Below are positions 1 through 8,955 of a stretch of 64,000 nt of DNA, piece after piece. The position numbers were made by a program, and so were the translations under genes. The DNA comes from Chthonomonas sp. UBA2785 (GTDB taxonomy: Bacteria > Armatimonadota > Fimbriimonadia > Fimbriimonadales > Fimbriimonadaceae). Every line of letters starts with the position of its first letter. Position 1 is the first letter of the stretch. The DNA lies in NCBI GenBank assembly GCA_002352215.1, contig DEIB01000009.1, forward strand, positions 62,001-126,000. The letters run 5' to 3'. The notes under the pieces are model-generated. The model saw only the letters and a program-made list of their open reading frames with translations, was not told where the DNA came from and did not search any database.

Positions 1-1255
1 AGTAGGTGAAGCGTTCGCCCACCGCAATCGGGGTCGGCGCAACCACGCCCACCGAGGGGACATCGTTGCAGTTGATGCCGCCGGAGAGCCCGTCGCCACC
101 AAACATGCCAATGCCGTTGTCGTTCGGGGCATGCGTGCCCAGCAGGTCGTCGAAAGCGAAGCTCTGCGAGCCATCCACAACGGCCACCGGAGTGACGTTA
201 TTGTTGCGATAGACCTGCCAAGCGAAGCCGCTTTGGGTGCCACGGAAGAAGGCGTCGCGCTTCCAGGAGATCTTGACCCCCGGGTTGTTCGCGCTCACCG
301 TGAGGGCTTCCACCGTCACGTTGTTCGCAGCGACGTTGTTGCTGCCTCGGCCTTGACCGAACAGCAGTCCCGCCACCACGAGCAGCACCACCACGCCAAT
401 GACGGCGTTGTTGTTGCCACCCGAGCGGGTGTTGCGCGTCTTCACCGAACCATCAGGGTTGATGGTGGATTGCGGAATGGGAACCGTAAAGAGGGGTTCC
501 GCCTTGTCACCCGGGCGCACACCCACATAGGAGCGCGTCACGCGGACATAGGCCGAGTCGGCGTCGGTCGAACTCACGGTGGCATCGGCCACCAGTTGAT
601 CGCCGCGCGTGATGATGAGGGCCATGCCCTGCTTCAGACCCGAGGTTTCGCCTCGGTTCAGCAGCACTTCGCCACCCAGCACGTTCAAAACGGCTGCCGT
701 GGGGAGGGTGCGCGAACTGATTTGGCTCATGGCGTCGAAGGCCATGGCCGCAAAGGCGTCTTCGAGAAGTTCTCCGTCATCAACAGAGTTGTCTCGGACG
801 GCACTCGTACCCGCGACGGCGGCACCATTCACCACGCGGCCGGAGGCAACACTGGTCATGAGGACGCGAACCGAAACTTCGGCACGCTTACCGTTGCCAA
901 CTTCGGTGACCCGAGCGGCATAAACTTCGCCGTGGACGATCTTGCCGACTTCCATCGCTTGACCGAGACGAATCAGGTCGCGCGTGGATTCCAGCGGGCC
1001 AACGAGACCCAGATCTTCCATCTCACGGTACGCCCGCTCCAGAGTTTCCATCTGGAAGCGAGGGTTATCCTCCATCACGTCCAGGATGGCTTGCGCCGCC
1101 TGAACTCCGAAGGCGTTTTCAACGCCATTCTTGCCGACGAAATCAACGACGCCGACAGGTTCCCCTGCCGTTACCACTTGGGCATACGCCGTTCGCGGGG
1201 CCATTGCCACCGCCACGAAAGCTATCAGAAGTCCCCAAAGGGCCAACCAACGCAT
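1..1255 (-). CDS. Exported CsgG/FlgT-like membrane-anchored protein (3' end outside window)
   Basis: The reading frame is open to the left edge, so the C-terminus is missing; about 418 residues are visible. It starts with a signal peptide (MRWLALWGLLIAFVAVA, probable cleavage after AYA). Residues about 30-180 look like a CsgG/FlgT-type fold (GVVDFVGKNG, then KIVHGEVY). Residues about 190-255 resemble the FlgT C-terminal domain (GGEVLLNRGETSGLKQGM). A glycine/asparagine linker follows, then a hydrophobic segment near 285-303 (NNAVIGVVVLLVVAGLLFG), then a fibronectin-like beta region. Such proteins act at the envelope; the exact role is unknown. I chose ATG 1255 (AAGGA 7 nt upstream). A GTG at 1279 in the same frame has GAGGAG 5 nt upstream and is a good alternative. 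The family call is from motif resemblance only. Confidence 0.75.
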   Translation of the reverse strand, partial: MRWLALWGLLIAFVAVAMAPRTAYAQVVTAGEPVGVVDFVGKNGVENAFGVQAAQAILDVMEDNPRFQMETLERAYREMEDLGLVGPLESTRDLIRLGQAMEVGKIVHGEVYAARVTEVGNGKRAEVSVRVLMTSVASGRVVNGAAVAGTSAVRDNSVDDGELLEDAFAAMAFDAMSQISSRTLPTAAVLNVLGGEVLLNRGETSGLKQGMALIITRGDQLVADATVSSTDADSAYVRVTRSYVGVRPGDKAEPLFTVPIPQSTINPDGSVKTRNTRSGGNNNAVIGVVVLLVVAGLLFGQGRGSNNVAANNVTVEALTVSANNPGVKISWKRDAFFRGTQSGFAWQVYRNNNVTPVAVVDGSQSFAFDDLLGTHAPNDNGIGMFGGDGLSGGINCNDVPSVGVVAPTPIAVGERFTY

Positions 1256-1355
1256 CTTCAGATCCTTACGCTGTGTCACGCGTGCTCCTCGATCTCCCTG
1301 GTTTGGATGCGCAATAGGGACGACAATGCCGGTCCTGTTGAACATGCCAGGTGAG

Positions 1356-1385
1356 ACTATAGCCGATCCGCTTCACGCCTTGCAA
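1356..1385 (-). promoter_or_regulatory. Sigma70-like promoter for the CsgG/FlgT-like gene
   Basis: On the minus strand, TTGCAA (1380-1385) is followed after 18 nt by TATAGT (1356-1361), about 100 nt before the start codon of the exported protein. This would give a leadered transcript, which fits the Shine-Dalgarno-type starts seen there. It is a pattern match only. Confidence 0.4.
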
Positions 1386-1437
1386 CCTCATTGACCCTGT
1401 TTCGCACGATTCTCGCGCGATGAGCACCAAATTGGCA

Positions 1438-2025
1438 CTAAGACAGCGGCGAGGGGCGATTCAGAAGATCGTTGCGGGCAGAGTCCGCTAAACGCTCGAC
1501 TATTTCGCGGACGGAATCAATGGGACTATTTGTTCGGATGACCGCATCCGCAAACGCACATTTCGCGCGGGTCGGCAGTTGCGCGTGCAACAACTGGTCC
1601 ACGGCCCGCTCATCGCCCAGGCGTTCCAGCAGGCGACGGCGCTGCTCAGAGGGGCGGCACGTGACCACCCAAATTCGCTCGCACCATCCCGTGAGGGCGG
1701 TTTCGACTAAGAGGGGAACCTCGACAGCTTCCGGCTCGCGGGCCAGAATTTCGTCCCAAATCAATTGGTGAAGTTGGAGGTTGAGCGCGCGGCGGAGGGT
1801 GGGCTCGGTGGCCAGCACCTCGCGCAAGGCCACGCGGTCATCTAAAGAGGGGAGCCCGAGCGCGCGCGGGAGGTCTCGTTGAACCTCGGGCCGAGAACGA
1901 ACCTCGGCGGCGACTTGATCTGCGCTCAGGGTACGCCAGCCGTTGTCGGCCAGCATCTGCAAAACGGTGGATTTGCCTTCGGCAATACCCCCCGTGACCG
2001 CGAGGGGCACGGGGGAATACGCCAC
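1438..2025 (-). CDS. coaE: Dephospho-CoA kinase
   Basis: 195 residues, normal for the family. Catalyses the last step of coenzyme A synthesis, ATP-dependent 3'-phosphorylation of dephospho-CoA in the cytoplasm. The N-terminus has the P-loop VTGGIAEGKST, followed by LSADQVAAEV, the position of the catalytic aspartate in CoaE, and later VEVPLLVETALTGWCERIWVV, matching the family's core strand. It begins 3 nt after the rpsA stop, so the two are almost certainly co-transcribed; a coaE-rpsA neighbourhood is known in other bacteria. The P-loop has A-E where S-G is more usual, but the essential GK[ST] is intact. Confidence 0.93.
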   Translation of the reverse strand: MAYSPVPLAVTGGIAEGKSTVLQMLADNGWRTLSADQVAAEVRSRPEVQRDLPRALGLPSLDDRVALREVLATEPTLRRALNLQLHQLIWDEILAREPEAVEVPLLVETALTGWCERIWVVTCRPSEQRRRLLERLGDERAVDQLLHAQLPTRAKCAFADAVIRTNSPIDSVREIVERLADSARNDLLNRPSPLS

Positions 2026-2028
2026 GGG

Positions 2029-3558
2029 TTACTCGCCCTTCCCTTCCTTGGTGTCTTCGCCTTCGCTGCTGCGAAGCATGCCCTTCAGCATGCCGAGGCG
2101 TTCGCCAATGGTGGCGCCACCGGTCGGGGCGCGCGGGGTGGTCGGGGCCGGCTCGAAGTCTCCGCCTCGGTGTCCGCCACCGCGTCGGTTGTCGCGTCGG
2201 CCGCCTTGGCCACGGTCGCCTGGCATGCGGTAATCCACACCAGAACCGTAGGACGGCTTTTCGCGCAGGCTCAGCACCATGCGTCGGTCTTCCGGTCGCA
2301 AGTCAATCACCATCGGTTCGATTTCATCGCCGACGTTGATGGCTTCTTCGGCCTTCTTGATGCGGTTGTCGCTCATCTCGCTCATCGGCAAGAACGCTTC
2401 GATGCCTTCGGGCAGCCGGATGAACGCGCCGCTCTGCACCATGCGGGTGACGGAGCACTTGATCTTCTGACCGACCTTATAGATGTCGCGCACGGAATTC
2501 CACGGGTCCGGCAGCACTTGGCGCAAGCCCAGGCTGATGCGACCACCGGACGGATCCAGCTTCAGCACCTTCACGTTGATGGTGTCGCCCACCTTCAGCA
2601 CTTCGCGCGGGTGGTCAATGCGCACCCAGCTCATTTCGCTGATGTGGAGCAGGCCGTCAATGCCGCCCAGGTCCACAAAGGCACCGTAGTCGGTCAGGCG
2701 GCGCACCGTGCCTTCCAGCACATCACCGGCCTTGACGTCCGTGAACATCTTGTCGCGAACTTCGGCCTTGCTCTGGTCTTCGGCCACCTTGTTGGAAAGG
2801 ACCACCTTCTTGCGTTCCTTGTCCACTTCGATGATCTTGACGACCAGCGTCTGGCCCACAAACTTTTCGAGGTTGCGCAGGCGGCCATTGCCCACGTGCG
2901 TTGCCGGCACAAAGCCGCGCACGCCGATGTCCACCACCACGCCGCCCTTCACGCGGTCCACTACGGTGGCCTCGTAAGTGCGACCTTCTTCGAAGGCGTC
3001 CAGGATGCCCTGCCACATGGCGTCGAAGTCAGCTCGCTTCTTCGAAACGATCGGGCTGCCTTCGGTGCTGTTGGTGCGCAGGACGATGACTTCGAACACG
3101 TCACCCGTCTTCACCAGTTCATTGGCGTCGGAGATGTTCGAATCGGTTAGTTCGTTGAGGGGGATGATGCCCTCGGCCTTGGTGCCGAGGTCTACAAATA
3201 CGCGCTCCTTTTCGACCAGGATGACCTTCGCTTCCACGCGGTCGCCCTTGTTCAGGCGGCCGGCACCAGCGGCTTCCGCGGCCGCTTCTTCACCGGAGAA
3301 CTCGGCGAGGGCGGCTTCAAAGAGTTCCGCATCGCTCGGTCCACCCGCAGGGGCTTCGGGGGTCGTGGTTTCCACCGCGCCCGTTTGCACCGGGTCCGCG
3401 ACGGGAGAGGCCTCCGCCATCACGGCGGCGTCAGTAGGAGTCAATTCCGCCGCCGCAGCGTCGGGGGTTGCGACTGCTTCACTCACCGGCGCACTCTCGG
3501 GGGTCGGTTCGTCAGTCGTAGCAGTCGTCGTCAGGTCGTCGGTCATACCGGTGGTCAT
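2029..3558 (-). CDS. rpsA: Small ribosomal subunit protein S1
   Basis: About 509 residues with four S1 RNA-binding repeats after a long acidic, threonine/proline/alanine-rich N-terminus of about 90 residues. The repeats begin at KGDRVEAKVILVEKERVFVD, GRTYEATVVDRVKGGVVVD, AGDVLEGTVRRLTDYGAFVD and VGQKIKCSVTRMVQSGAFIR. The C-terminal tail is Arg/Gly-rich (RRDNRRGGGHRGG) and ends with a low-complexity charged stretch. S1 promotes mRNA binding to the 30S subunit. Four repeats rather than six is common outside Proteobacteria. The longest frame begins at 3684 but overlaps the divergent ppx-like gene and has a non-conserved prefix. ATGs at 3561, 3558 and 3546 are the realistic starts. Confidence 0.92.
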   Translation of the reverse strand: MTTGMTDDLTTTATTDEPTPESAPVSEAVATPDAAAAELTPTDAAVMAEASPVADPVQTGAVETTTPEAPAGGPSDAELFEAALAEFSGEEAAAEAAGAGRLNKGDRVEAKVILVEKERVFVDLGTKAEGIIPLNELTDSNISDANELVKTGDVFEVIVLRTNSTEGSPIVSKKRADFDAMWQGILDAFEEGRTYEATVVDRVKGGVVVDIGVRGFVPATHVGNGRLRNLEKFVGQTLVVKIIEVDKERKKVVLSNKVAEDQSKAEVRDKMFTDVKAGDVLEGTVRRLTDYGAFVDLGGIDGLLHISEMSWVRIDHPREVLKVGDTINVKVLKLDPSGGRISLGLRQVLPDPWNSVRDIYKVGQKIKCSVTRMVQSGAFIRLPEGIEAFLPMSEMSDNRIKKAEEAINVGDEIEPMVIDLRPEDRRMVLSLREKPSYGSGVDYRMPGDRGQGGRRDNRRGGGHRGGDFEPAPTTPRAPTGGATIGERLGMLKGMLRSSEGEDTKEGKGE

Positions 3559-3667
3559 CATCCTCAAGCACCGCCAAGGGCAAGTGCGGGACCCCAACTT
3601 TACCTCTTTTCTAAGGACAATGGGGAAGGTCGGACTTAGGGCGCATCCCGGGCCGTAAACTGGGCCC

Positions 3668-4591
3668 ATGCGAAGGGCGGTCATTGACCTGGGCTCGAAT
3701 TCGGTTCTGCTGGCCGTGGCCGAATTCGGGGAGGGTTTTTGGCACCCGGTTTATGAGTTATCGCAGGTCACCGGCATTGGGAAAGGTACCAAGGCCACCG
3801 GACGGTTGTGCGCCCAGGGCGTAGAGGATTCTTTGGCGGCCCTGCGCACGGCATTTGGGGATGCCAAAACCCACGGGGCCACGCAGGTGGTGGCGGCCGG
3901 AACGATGGCCCTGCGCATGGCCGAGGACACCCCGGAGTTCTTGCAGCGGGCAGCCGATCAAGGCACGCCGGTGCAGGTTTTGAGCGGAGATGATGAGGCC
4001 ACCTTAGGGTTTATGGCGGTGGCAAACGACCCTCGCTTTGCGGGTGAAACCCGCCTGAGCATGGTGGACCCGGGCGGGCATTCCACCGAACTCGTCACTG
4101 CCGACCGCACCGCCGACGGATGGGAGGTGAAGTACCGCCACAGCTTCCCCATCGGGGCGCTTGCTCTCAGAGAAGGACCGCTCAAAGAAGAGGTTTGCTC
4201 CTTCCCTGCCCTCATGGCGGCAGTGAAAGATCTTGATGCCACCATAGGGTTGGAGTACCGCCCCCACCAGTGCGGCCATGTGGTCACGTTGGGGGCCACT
4301 GGCACCAACCTCATCTCCATCCGGACGCAACTGCGCCGGTGGGACCCCGAACTCGTGCACGGGCAGGTGCTGGATTACGAAGAGATCAGCAAAGCCGTGG
4401 CCTGGCTGGGCGGCATGACGCTAGAAGAACGACGCGCGATCCCGGGGCTCGAACCCGGCCGCGAACACACGCTGCACGCCGGGGCGCTCATCTTAGAGCG
4501 GTTCCTGTTCGCGCTCCACGCCCTCAACTGCACGGTGAGCGTGCGGGGCTGGCGGCACGCGTTGCTGGAAGACGACCGTTACTTCCATTGA
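3668..4591 (+). CDS. Ppx/GppA family phosphatase
   Basis: 307 residues with the sugar-kinase/Hsp70/actin fold of exopolyphosphatases and pppGpp phosphohydrolases. Visible motifs are the first phosphate loop (VIDLGSNSVLLAV, residues 5-17), VVAAGTMALRMAED, VLSGDDEATLGF and the second phosphate loop (MVDPGGHSTELV; more usually DIGGGSTE). The length fits the single two-lobe core without the C-terminal HD domain of E. coli Ppx. Whether the substrate is polyphosphate or pppGpp cannot be told. The start is supported by TAAACT at 3656-3661, exactly 6 nt before the ATG, suggesting a leaderless mRNA. It is divergent from rpsA. Confidence 0.88.
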   Translation: MRRAVIDLGSNSVLLAVAEFGEGFWHPVYELSQVTGIGKGTKATGRLCAQGVEDSLAALRTAFGDAKTHGATQVVAAGTMALRMAEDTPEFLQRAADQGTPVQVLSGDDEATLGFMAVANDPRFAGETRLSMVDPGGHSTELVTADRTADGWEVKYRHSFPIGALALREGPLKEEVCSFPALMAAVKDLDATIGLEYRPHQCGHVVTLGATGTNLISIRTQLRRWDPELVHGQVLDYEEISKAVAWLGGMTLEERRAIPGLEPGREHTLHAGALILERFLFALHALNCTVSVRGWRHALLEDDRYFH

Positions 4592-4614
4592 GGCACTCTT
4601 AGTAGAATTCTCGC

Positions 4615-4938
4615 ATGGATCGTCGGCAGGCAGGCAAGTGGCTGGCGATCCTTAGCGGCATCACCGTGCTGGCCTTGGCCGGGCAGATGCAACTCCGTTC
4701 CCAAGCCCCGCGCGAGCCGATTGCGGCGCCCACCCCCGTCAAAATCGAGTGGATTGAGGTGACGGTGCGGGGGCACGTGCGCACGCCGGGCCGCTACCGA
4801 CTGCAAAAAGGCAAAACCCTACGCGATGCCCTAAAGCATGCCAAGCCCAGGGCCGGGGCGGTGCTGCCCAACATCCCGCTAGATGAACCGCTGGCCGACG
4901 GCATGGCGATTTTCATCGAGGCTCCACCCGTCCCTTAG
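4615..4938 (+). CDS. Membrane-anchored SLBB-domain protein
   Basis: 107 residues. A single N-terminal hydrophobic segment (WLAILSGITVLALAGQM, residues 9-25) anchors or exports it. From about residue 48 it has an SLBB (soluble ligand-binding beta-grasp) signature: VTVRGHVRTPGRYRLQKG, then TLRDALKHA, then DGMAIFIEAP. SLBB domains occur in ComEA-type DNA receptors and polysaccharide export proteins; here no helix-hairpin-helix or export domain follows, so the function is open. TAGAAT lies 6 nt before the ATG (4603-4608), a leaderless start. Its stop overlaps by 4 nt the stop of the convergent glycosyltransferase gene. Confidence 0.75.
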   Translation: MDRRQAGKWLAILSGITVLALAGQMQLRSQAPREPIAAPTPVKIEWIEVTVRGHVRTPGRYRLQKGKTLRDALKHAKPRAGAVLPNIPLDEPLADGMAIFIEAPPVP

Positions 4939-6377
4939 CGCCGGTAAAGACGATACGACTCGTAGGCGCCCCCGCCGGTGCCCGGAATGAGTTCCAATTC
5001 TCCGCCCTGAGCGCGAACGCCCTCCATGAAAGCGGGCGTGATACGCCCCGTCCGCGTGAATAGGAGCGACGTGCCGCCCGGCTGCCTTTCCAAATCTTCG
5101 GGGATCGAGGTCATCAAGACGACTTTTCGGGCGTAGGCCACCATTGAAGGCAACGACGTCTGCTGGAGGCGCGCCTCGTAGGCGATCCCCTCTTGTTTCG
5201 GCAATTGGTAGAGGACAATCGGGGCGCCCGGCAGGACTTGCTTAGCCAGTCGGAGTTCATCCCGCGCTTCAACTTGGCCGCTGGCCCCGCCCCACCAGGC
5301 CATGCCGCCGATGACAACTACGGCGACGATTCCGAGCGCCCACCGTGCCTGCGCCACCACGCGTTGGAACTCTTCGGGGCGGATGCTGATGGCCGCCACG
5401 ATAGCCATCGCCGGGAACGCAGGCAGGATGTAGTGCGGCAACTTGCTCTGCGAGATGCTAAAGAACACCGTAACCAAAATCAACCAGCGGGCAGCGTAGC
5501 GGTAGTCCGCGCACTGGCTCCAGTAGGTGCGCGATCGAAGGGCCCTCAGGCTCCAGGGCAACGCCGTAATGATCAAAACCACCGGGAAGTAGATGGGGGT
5601 CATCCAGAATGGGGTGCGGTGGGCGGTGTCGCCGCCGAGGAAGCGATTGACGTTCTGCTCAATCAAGAACTCTTGGACGAAGAGCTCCCGATTCACGAGA
5701 TAGCACGGCAAATACCAGGTGCAGATCACAGCCACCATCACCGCGATGCCGCCCAGCCAGCCCCCCCGCCAGGCGGGTCGCAATTCCTTTTCGCCGAGGT
5801 AGTTCCATAGCAAGAATGCGCCAAAGAACGCCAGCGTCACCGGCCCCTTGGCCAGCACCCCCATGCCCAGCCAGAACCCGGTGCCGACCCGGAACTTGGG
5901 CACCTCCAGGCTCTTGAAGAACGTACTCAGCGCCCCCGCCAGGCACATCACAAAGAGGGCATCGGGTGTCATCAGGTGCCCCATCACCACCGGCAGCAGC
6001 ATGGAGCCATAGATGAGGGCCACCACCCCGGCGCTGGGTTCCCGACCCGTGGCCGCTAGCCAGCGAGTGAGAATCCACGCCGTCACCATGGTCGCGACCG
6101 CGCTAGGCAGACGCATGGCGAACTCCGGCGCAAAACTGCCGAACAGTTGGTACGGAATCAACGCCGCCCAGTAGATCAGGATGGGCTTCTCGAACCACGG
6201 CGCTCCGTTGTAGAACGGCGTGATCCAGTCGCCTCGGCGGCTCATTTCCGAGACAATTGCCGCATAGAAGCCCTCGTCGAGATCGAAAAAGGGCGGAATC
6301 CACGAGCCCAGCAGCGGCAACAGCACCCACCACCACACCCGGCGGAAAGTGAGGGTCGGCGCGGCGGCCTCGGACAT
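4935..6377 (-). CDS. GT39-like (ArnT/PMT-type) membrane glycosyltransferase
   Basis: 480 residues from the ATG at 6377. It is an integral membrane protein with about ten hydrophobic helices. The first external loop after helix 1 has the catalytic acidic motif of GT-C enzymes (PFFDLDEGFYAAIVSEM), followed by GDWITPFYNGAPWFEKPIL, which closely matches ArnT/dolichyl-phosphate-mannose mannosyltransferase-like proteins. Such enzymes transfer a sugar from a polyprenyl-phosphate donor to a lipid or protein outside the cytoplasmic membrane. The C-terminal 110 residues are soluble. A longer frame reaches 6473 but would run into the pilC ribosome-binding region and has an uncharacteristic prefix. CATACT lies 8 nt upstream of the chosen start. 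Confidence 0.85.
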   Translation of the reverse strand: MSEAAAPTLTFRRVWWWVLLPLLGSWIPPFFDLDEGFYAAIVSEMSRRGDWITPFYNGAPWFEKPILIYWAALIPYQLFGSFAPEFAMRLPSAVATMVTAWILTRWLAATGREPSAGVVALIYGSMLLPVVMGHLMTPDALFVMCLAGALSTFFKSLEVPKFRVGTGFWLGMGVLAKGPVTLAFFGAFLLWNYLGEKELRPAWRGGWLGGIAVMVAVICTWYLPCYLVNRELFVQEFLIEQNVNRFLGGDTAHRTPFWMTPIYFPVVLIITALPWSLRALRSRTYWSQCADYRYAARWLILVTVFFSISQSKLPHYILPAFPAMAIVAAISIRPEEFQRVVAQARWALGIVAVVVIGGMAWWGGASGQVEARDELRLAKQVLPGAPIVLYQLPKQEGIAYEARLQQTSLPSMVAYARKVVLMTSIPEDLERQPGGTSLLFTRTGRITPAFMEGVRAQGGELELIPGTGGGAYESYRLYRR

Positions 6378-6466
6378 ACCCTGGGAGTATGGCAGAGGCC
6401 AAAAAATGCGCCCGCGACCCTTACCTTTCGCCACTTTTCCCCGTAGAATTAGGGAAGGAGCGGGGC

Positions 6467-7783
6467 ATGCCACTTTTTGAATATCAGGCCATGGACGCCG
6501 AGGGCAAGCAGCGGAGTGGCACCACTCTGGGCAAGTCTTTGGACGAAGCGCTGAAGAAGCTGCAAAACCAGGGCTTGATTGTCACGGGCCTCTCGCAGGC
6601 TCCGGGCGGCCTGGATGCCACCCCACCGCCGGGGGCACGGGCGCGGATGGAGCAACCTCGCGGCGCGGCGATCCCAGGGGCGATCCCCACCGGACCGCAA
6701 CCCGGAGATACACCGCCTCCCCCGCCACTGGATGCCCGCAACCCTGTGCGCTCCTATGTCATCGGCGGGATGTTTGAGCACGTCGGCCTGCGGGACCTGA
6801 TGTTCTTCTTCCGGCAGTACGGCACCATGCTGGGCGCTGGGGTGAACCCTGTACAGGCGCTGCAGACCTTGAGCAACCAAACCACCAGCCGCAAGCTGAA
6901 GTCGGTGTTGCAAGAGGGCTCGGCGCACGTACGAGAGGGGCGACCTTTCTCCGCCTGCATGCAGCGGTACCCCGAAGTGTTCTCGCCGCTCGCCGTCTCC
7001 ATGATCCGGGCCGGGGAACTCGGCGGCACCCTGGAACACCAATGCTTCCACCTCGCGGACTATTACGAGCACGAGCACTCCATCGTCACGCTCATCAAGA
7101 AGGAGACCTTCTATCCCAAGATGCTGGTAGTGGTGGCGATCATCATCATCGTCGGGGCGAATTTCATTATCCGCAGCGTGGTGGGCCAACCCACCTTTGC
7201 CATTAAGTCTCCGTTCGAGAGTATCGGCTTCTATCTCTTTGTGGCGGCCTTGATTTTGGGGCTACTTTTCTACAATCGCGTGTTCTCCAAGATCCCCGCG
7301 TTTCGAGAAACCATTGACCAAATTGCCTTGCGCATTCCGTACATCGGCAAGACCGCCCACGGCTTTGCTATGGCCCGTTTCGGGCGGGCGTTCGGGGCGC
7401 TCTACCGCTCCGGTATGAGTATGCCGGAAAGCACCCGCCTCGCCGCTGACGCCTGCGGAAACCTGGCCGTGCGACGTCAAATTTATCCGGCCTCCGAATG
7501 GTTAAAGGAAGGCATCGGCATCACCGAGGCCTGGGGACGCACGGGCGCCTTCAACCAGATTGTGCTGGACATGACTGGCACTGGGGAGCAAACCGGAAAC
7601 CTCGATCAGATGCTGCTCAAGGTCTCGGAATACTACGAAGACGAAGGGCGGGTGCGGGCCAAGCAGGCCGCGCAAGTCTTGACCGTGGTGGTCATGCTCG
7701 CGGTGTTCATCTTTATCGGCATGATCGTCATCAATTTCTGGACGGGATACTTTACAAGGATCTTCGATTACGCGGAGCCCTAA
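6467..7783 (+). CDS. pilC: Type IV pilus / type II secretion inner-membrane platform protein
   Basis: 438 residues. The N-terminus (MPLFEYQAMDAEGKQRSGTT) is the usual start of PilC/GspF. A proline/glycine-rich linker (about 60-100) is followed by two T2SSF domains, about 115-240 and 320-435. Diagnostic pieces are QYGTMLGAGVNPVQALQTL, SMIRAGELGGTLE, FGALYRSGMSMPEST and MTGTGEQTGNLDQML. Three transmembrane helices lie near 225-245, 260-280 and 410-432. The protein organises the inner-membrane base of a type IV pilus or pseudopilus. The ATG at 6467 follows a clear GGGAAGGAG, so the longer frame from 6389 is rejected. No pilB or pilT is adjacent; a prepilin gene lies far away at 55707. Confidence 0.9.
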   Translation: MPLFEYQAMDAEGKQRSGTTLGKSLDEALKKLQNQGLIVTGLSQAPGGLDATPPPGARARMEQPRGAAIPGAIPTGPQPGDTPPPPPLDARNPVRSYVIGGMFEHVGLRDLMFFFRQYGTMLGAGVNPVQALQTLSNQTTSRKLKSVLQEGSAHVREGRPFSACMQRYPEVFSPLAVSMIRAGELGGTLEHQCFHLADYYEHEHSIVTLIKKETFYPKMLVVVAIIIIVGANFIIRSVVGQPTFAIKSPFESIGFYLFVAALILGLLFYNRVFSKIPAFRETIDQIALRIPYIGKTAHGFAMARFGRAFGALYRSGMSMPESTRLAADACGNLAVRRQIYPASEWLKEGIGITEAWGRTGAFNQIVLDMTGTGEQTGNLDQMLLKVSEYYEDEGRVRAKQAAQVLTVVVMLAVFIFIGMIVINFWTGYFTRIFDYAEP

Positions 7784-7786
7784 GGT

Positions 7787-8932
7787 TTGCCCGATCATTA
7801 CGAAGTTTTAGGCATTGACCGCGAGGCCGATGACGCGGCTGTCCGTCAGGCGTACCGGCGGCTAGCGCGCACCTACCACCCAGATGTCAACGACAGCCCG
7901 GAGGCGCGAGCCCAGTTCGAGGCCGTGCAATCCGCCTACGAAACTCTGAGTGAGCCCCTGCGCCGCCAGGCGTACGACGCCCTTACCGCCCGCGACCACG
8001 AGCAACGGCAAGCCGAGGAAATCCGAGAGCGGATGCGCCGCATCCGCGAAGAGCGCGAGGCCAAGGAGGCCGAAGAACTCCGCCGCCGCGCCGAAGCCCG
8101 CCGGATGGACCACGTGCGCCCCACCTTTGACGAGCACGAATACCGTGCCCTCCGCGCCGACGTGGATGAAATGCAGAAACTGGCCAACCGGGGCGAGCTT
8201 GCCGCCGCCTCCCTGCTGGCCAAGCGGATTCTCGAAATTGATCCTCGCCAGGCCGACGCCTACGCCGTGCAGGCCGACTTTGCCTTGGCCCAGGGTGATG
8301 TGCGCGCTGCCGCCACCGCGTACGCCTTTGCCGCCCAGTTCGCGCCCGACAACGCGGTGTACTTGCGGCAATACGAGGCGCTCACTGTCGCCGCCGCCCG
8401 CGCCCCGCAAAGCCGCGTGGCCCGCGATGAACGCGCGGGTCGCCCCCTCACTCTTGCCTTTGCCACCATCTTGGGGCTCGCCTGCTACCTGGCGCTGGCC
8501 CGAGAGCCCGCGCTGGTGCCGCAATTCGGCCCGCTTAGCGAGTGGACGGCCGGGGTGCTGATGGCCTTCGTGGTCAGCGGTTTTGCCCTGGGGCTGGCCG
8601 GGGCCTGGGGCGGCTACCTCAGTTCCTGGAGCATCAGCATGGAAAGCAGCGTCCAGCGGGTCGGCCCGGTGGTGTGGGTGCTCATTCTCGCGCCGTTCTC
8701 CTTCCCTCTTTGCGCGGCCGTCCAGTGGTGGTTTGCCTACCGTCGGCGGGGATGGTCGCACCCGGCATTCCGGCTCATGATCCTGGTCATCTCCGGGCTC
8801 GCCATCCTCGCCGTGGGCGGCCTGCCTTCGGGTTGGGGGCTGGTCGGGCAAATGCTGCTGTGGGGAGGCAACGTGATGGGCATCGCCGCGCTGCTGGGGT
8901 GGGCCCTGGGGGATGTCCGGAACCGCGTTTGA
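7787..8932 (+). CDS. J-domain protein with TPR-like middle and C-terminal membrane helices
   Basis: 381 residues beginning at a TTG only 3 nt after the pilC stop, with GGAG upstream. Residues 3-65 are a J domain (HYEVLGIDREADDAAVRQAY) with the essential HPD (YHPDVN), so it should stimulate an Hsp70 ATPase. Residues 65-110 are a highly charged helix. About 125-200 resembles TPR helices (LAKRILEIDPRQADAYAVQA). From about 220 there are four or five hydrophobic helices. It lacks the Gly/Phe and zinc domains of DnaJ, so it is not the main co-chaperone. The gene order suggests translation coupled to pilC. A role in membrane-linked folding is inference. Confidence 0.82.
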   Translation: MPDHYEVLGIDREADDAAVRQAYRRLARTYHPDVNDSPEARAQFEAVQSAYETLSEPLRRQAYDALTARDHEQRQAEEIRERMRRIREEREAKEAEELRRRAEARRMDHVRPTFDEHEYRALRADVDEMQKLANRGELAAASLLAKRILEIDPRQADAYAVQADFALAQGDVRAAATAYAFAAQFAPDNAVYLRQYEALTVAAARAPQSRVARDERAGRPLTLAFATILGLACYLALAREPALVPQFGPLSEWTAGVLMAFVVSGFALGLAGAWGGYLSSWSISMESSVQRVGPVVWVLILAPFSFPLCAAVQWWFAYRRRGWSHPAFRLMILVISGLAILAVGGLPSGWGLVGQMLLWGGNVMGIAALLGWALGDVRNRV

Positions 8933-8955
8933 GCGACCGGTAAACTCTGGCCTCG

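Noticed and set aside
131..1354. Plus-strand open frame of 407 codons at the left edge
   Set aside because: The minus strand gives a signal peptide, recognisable domains and a promoter; the plus-strand translation is His/Arg-rich shadow sequence.
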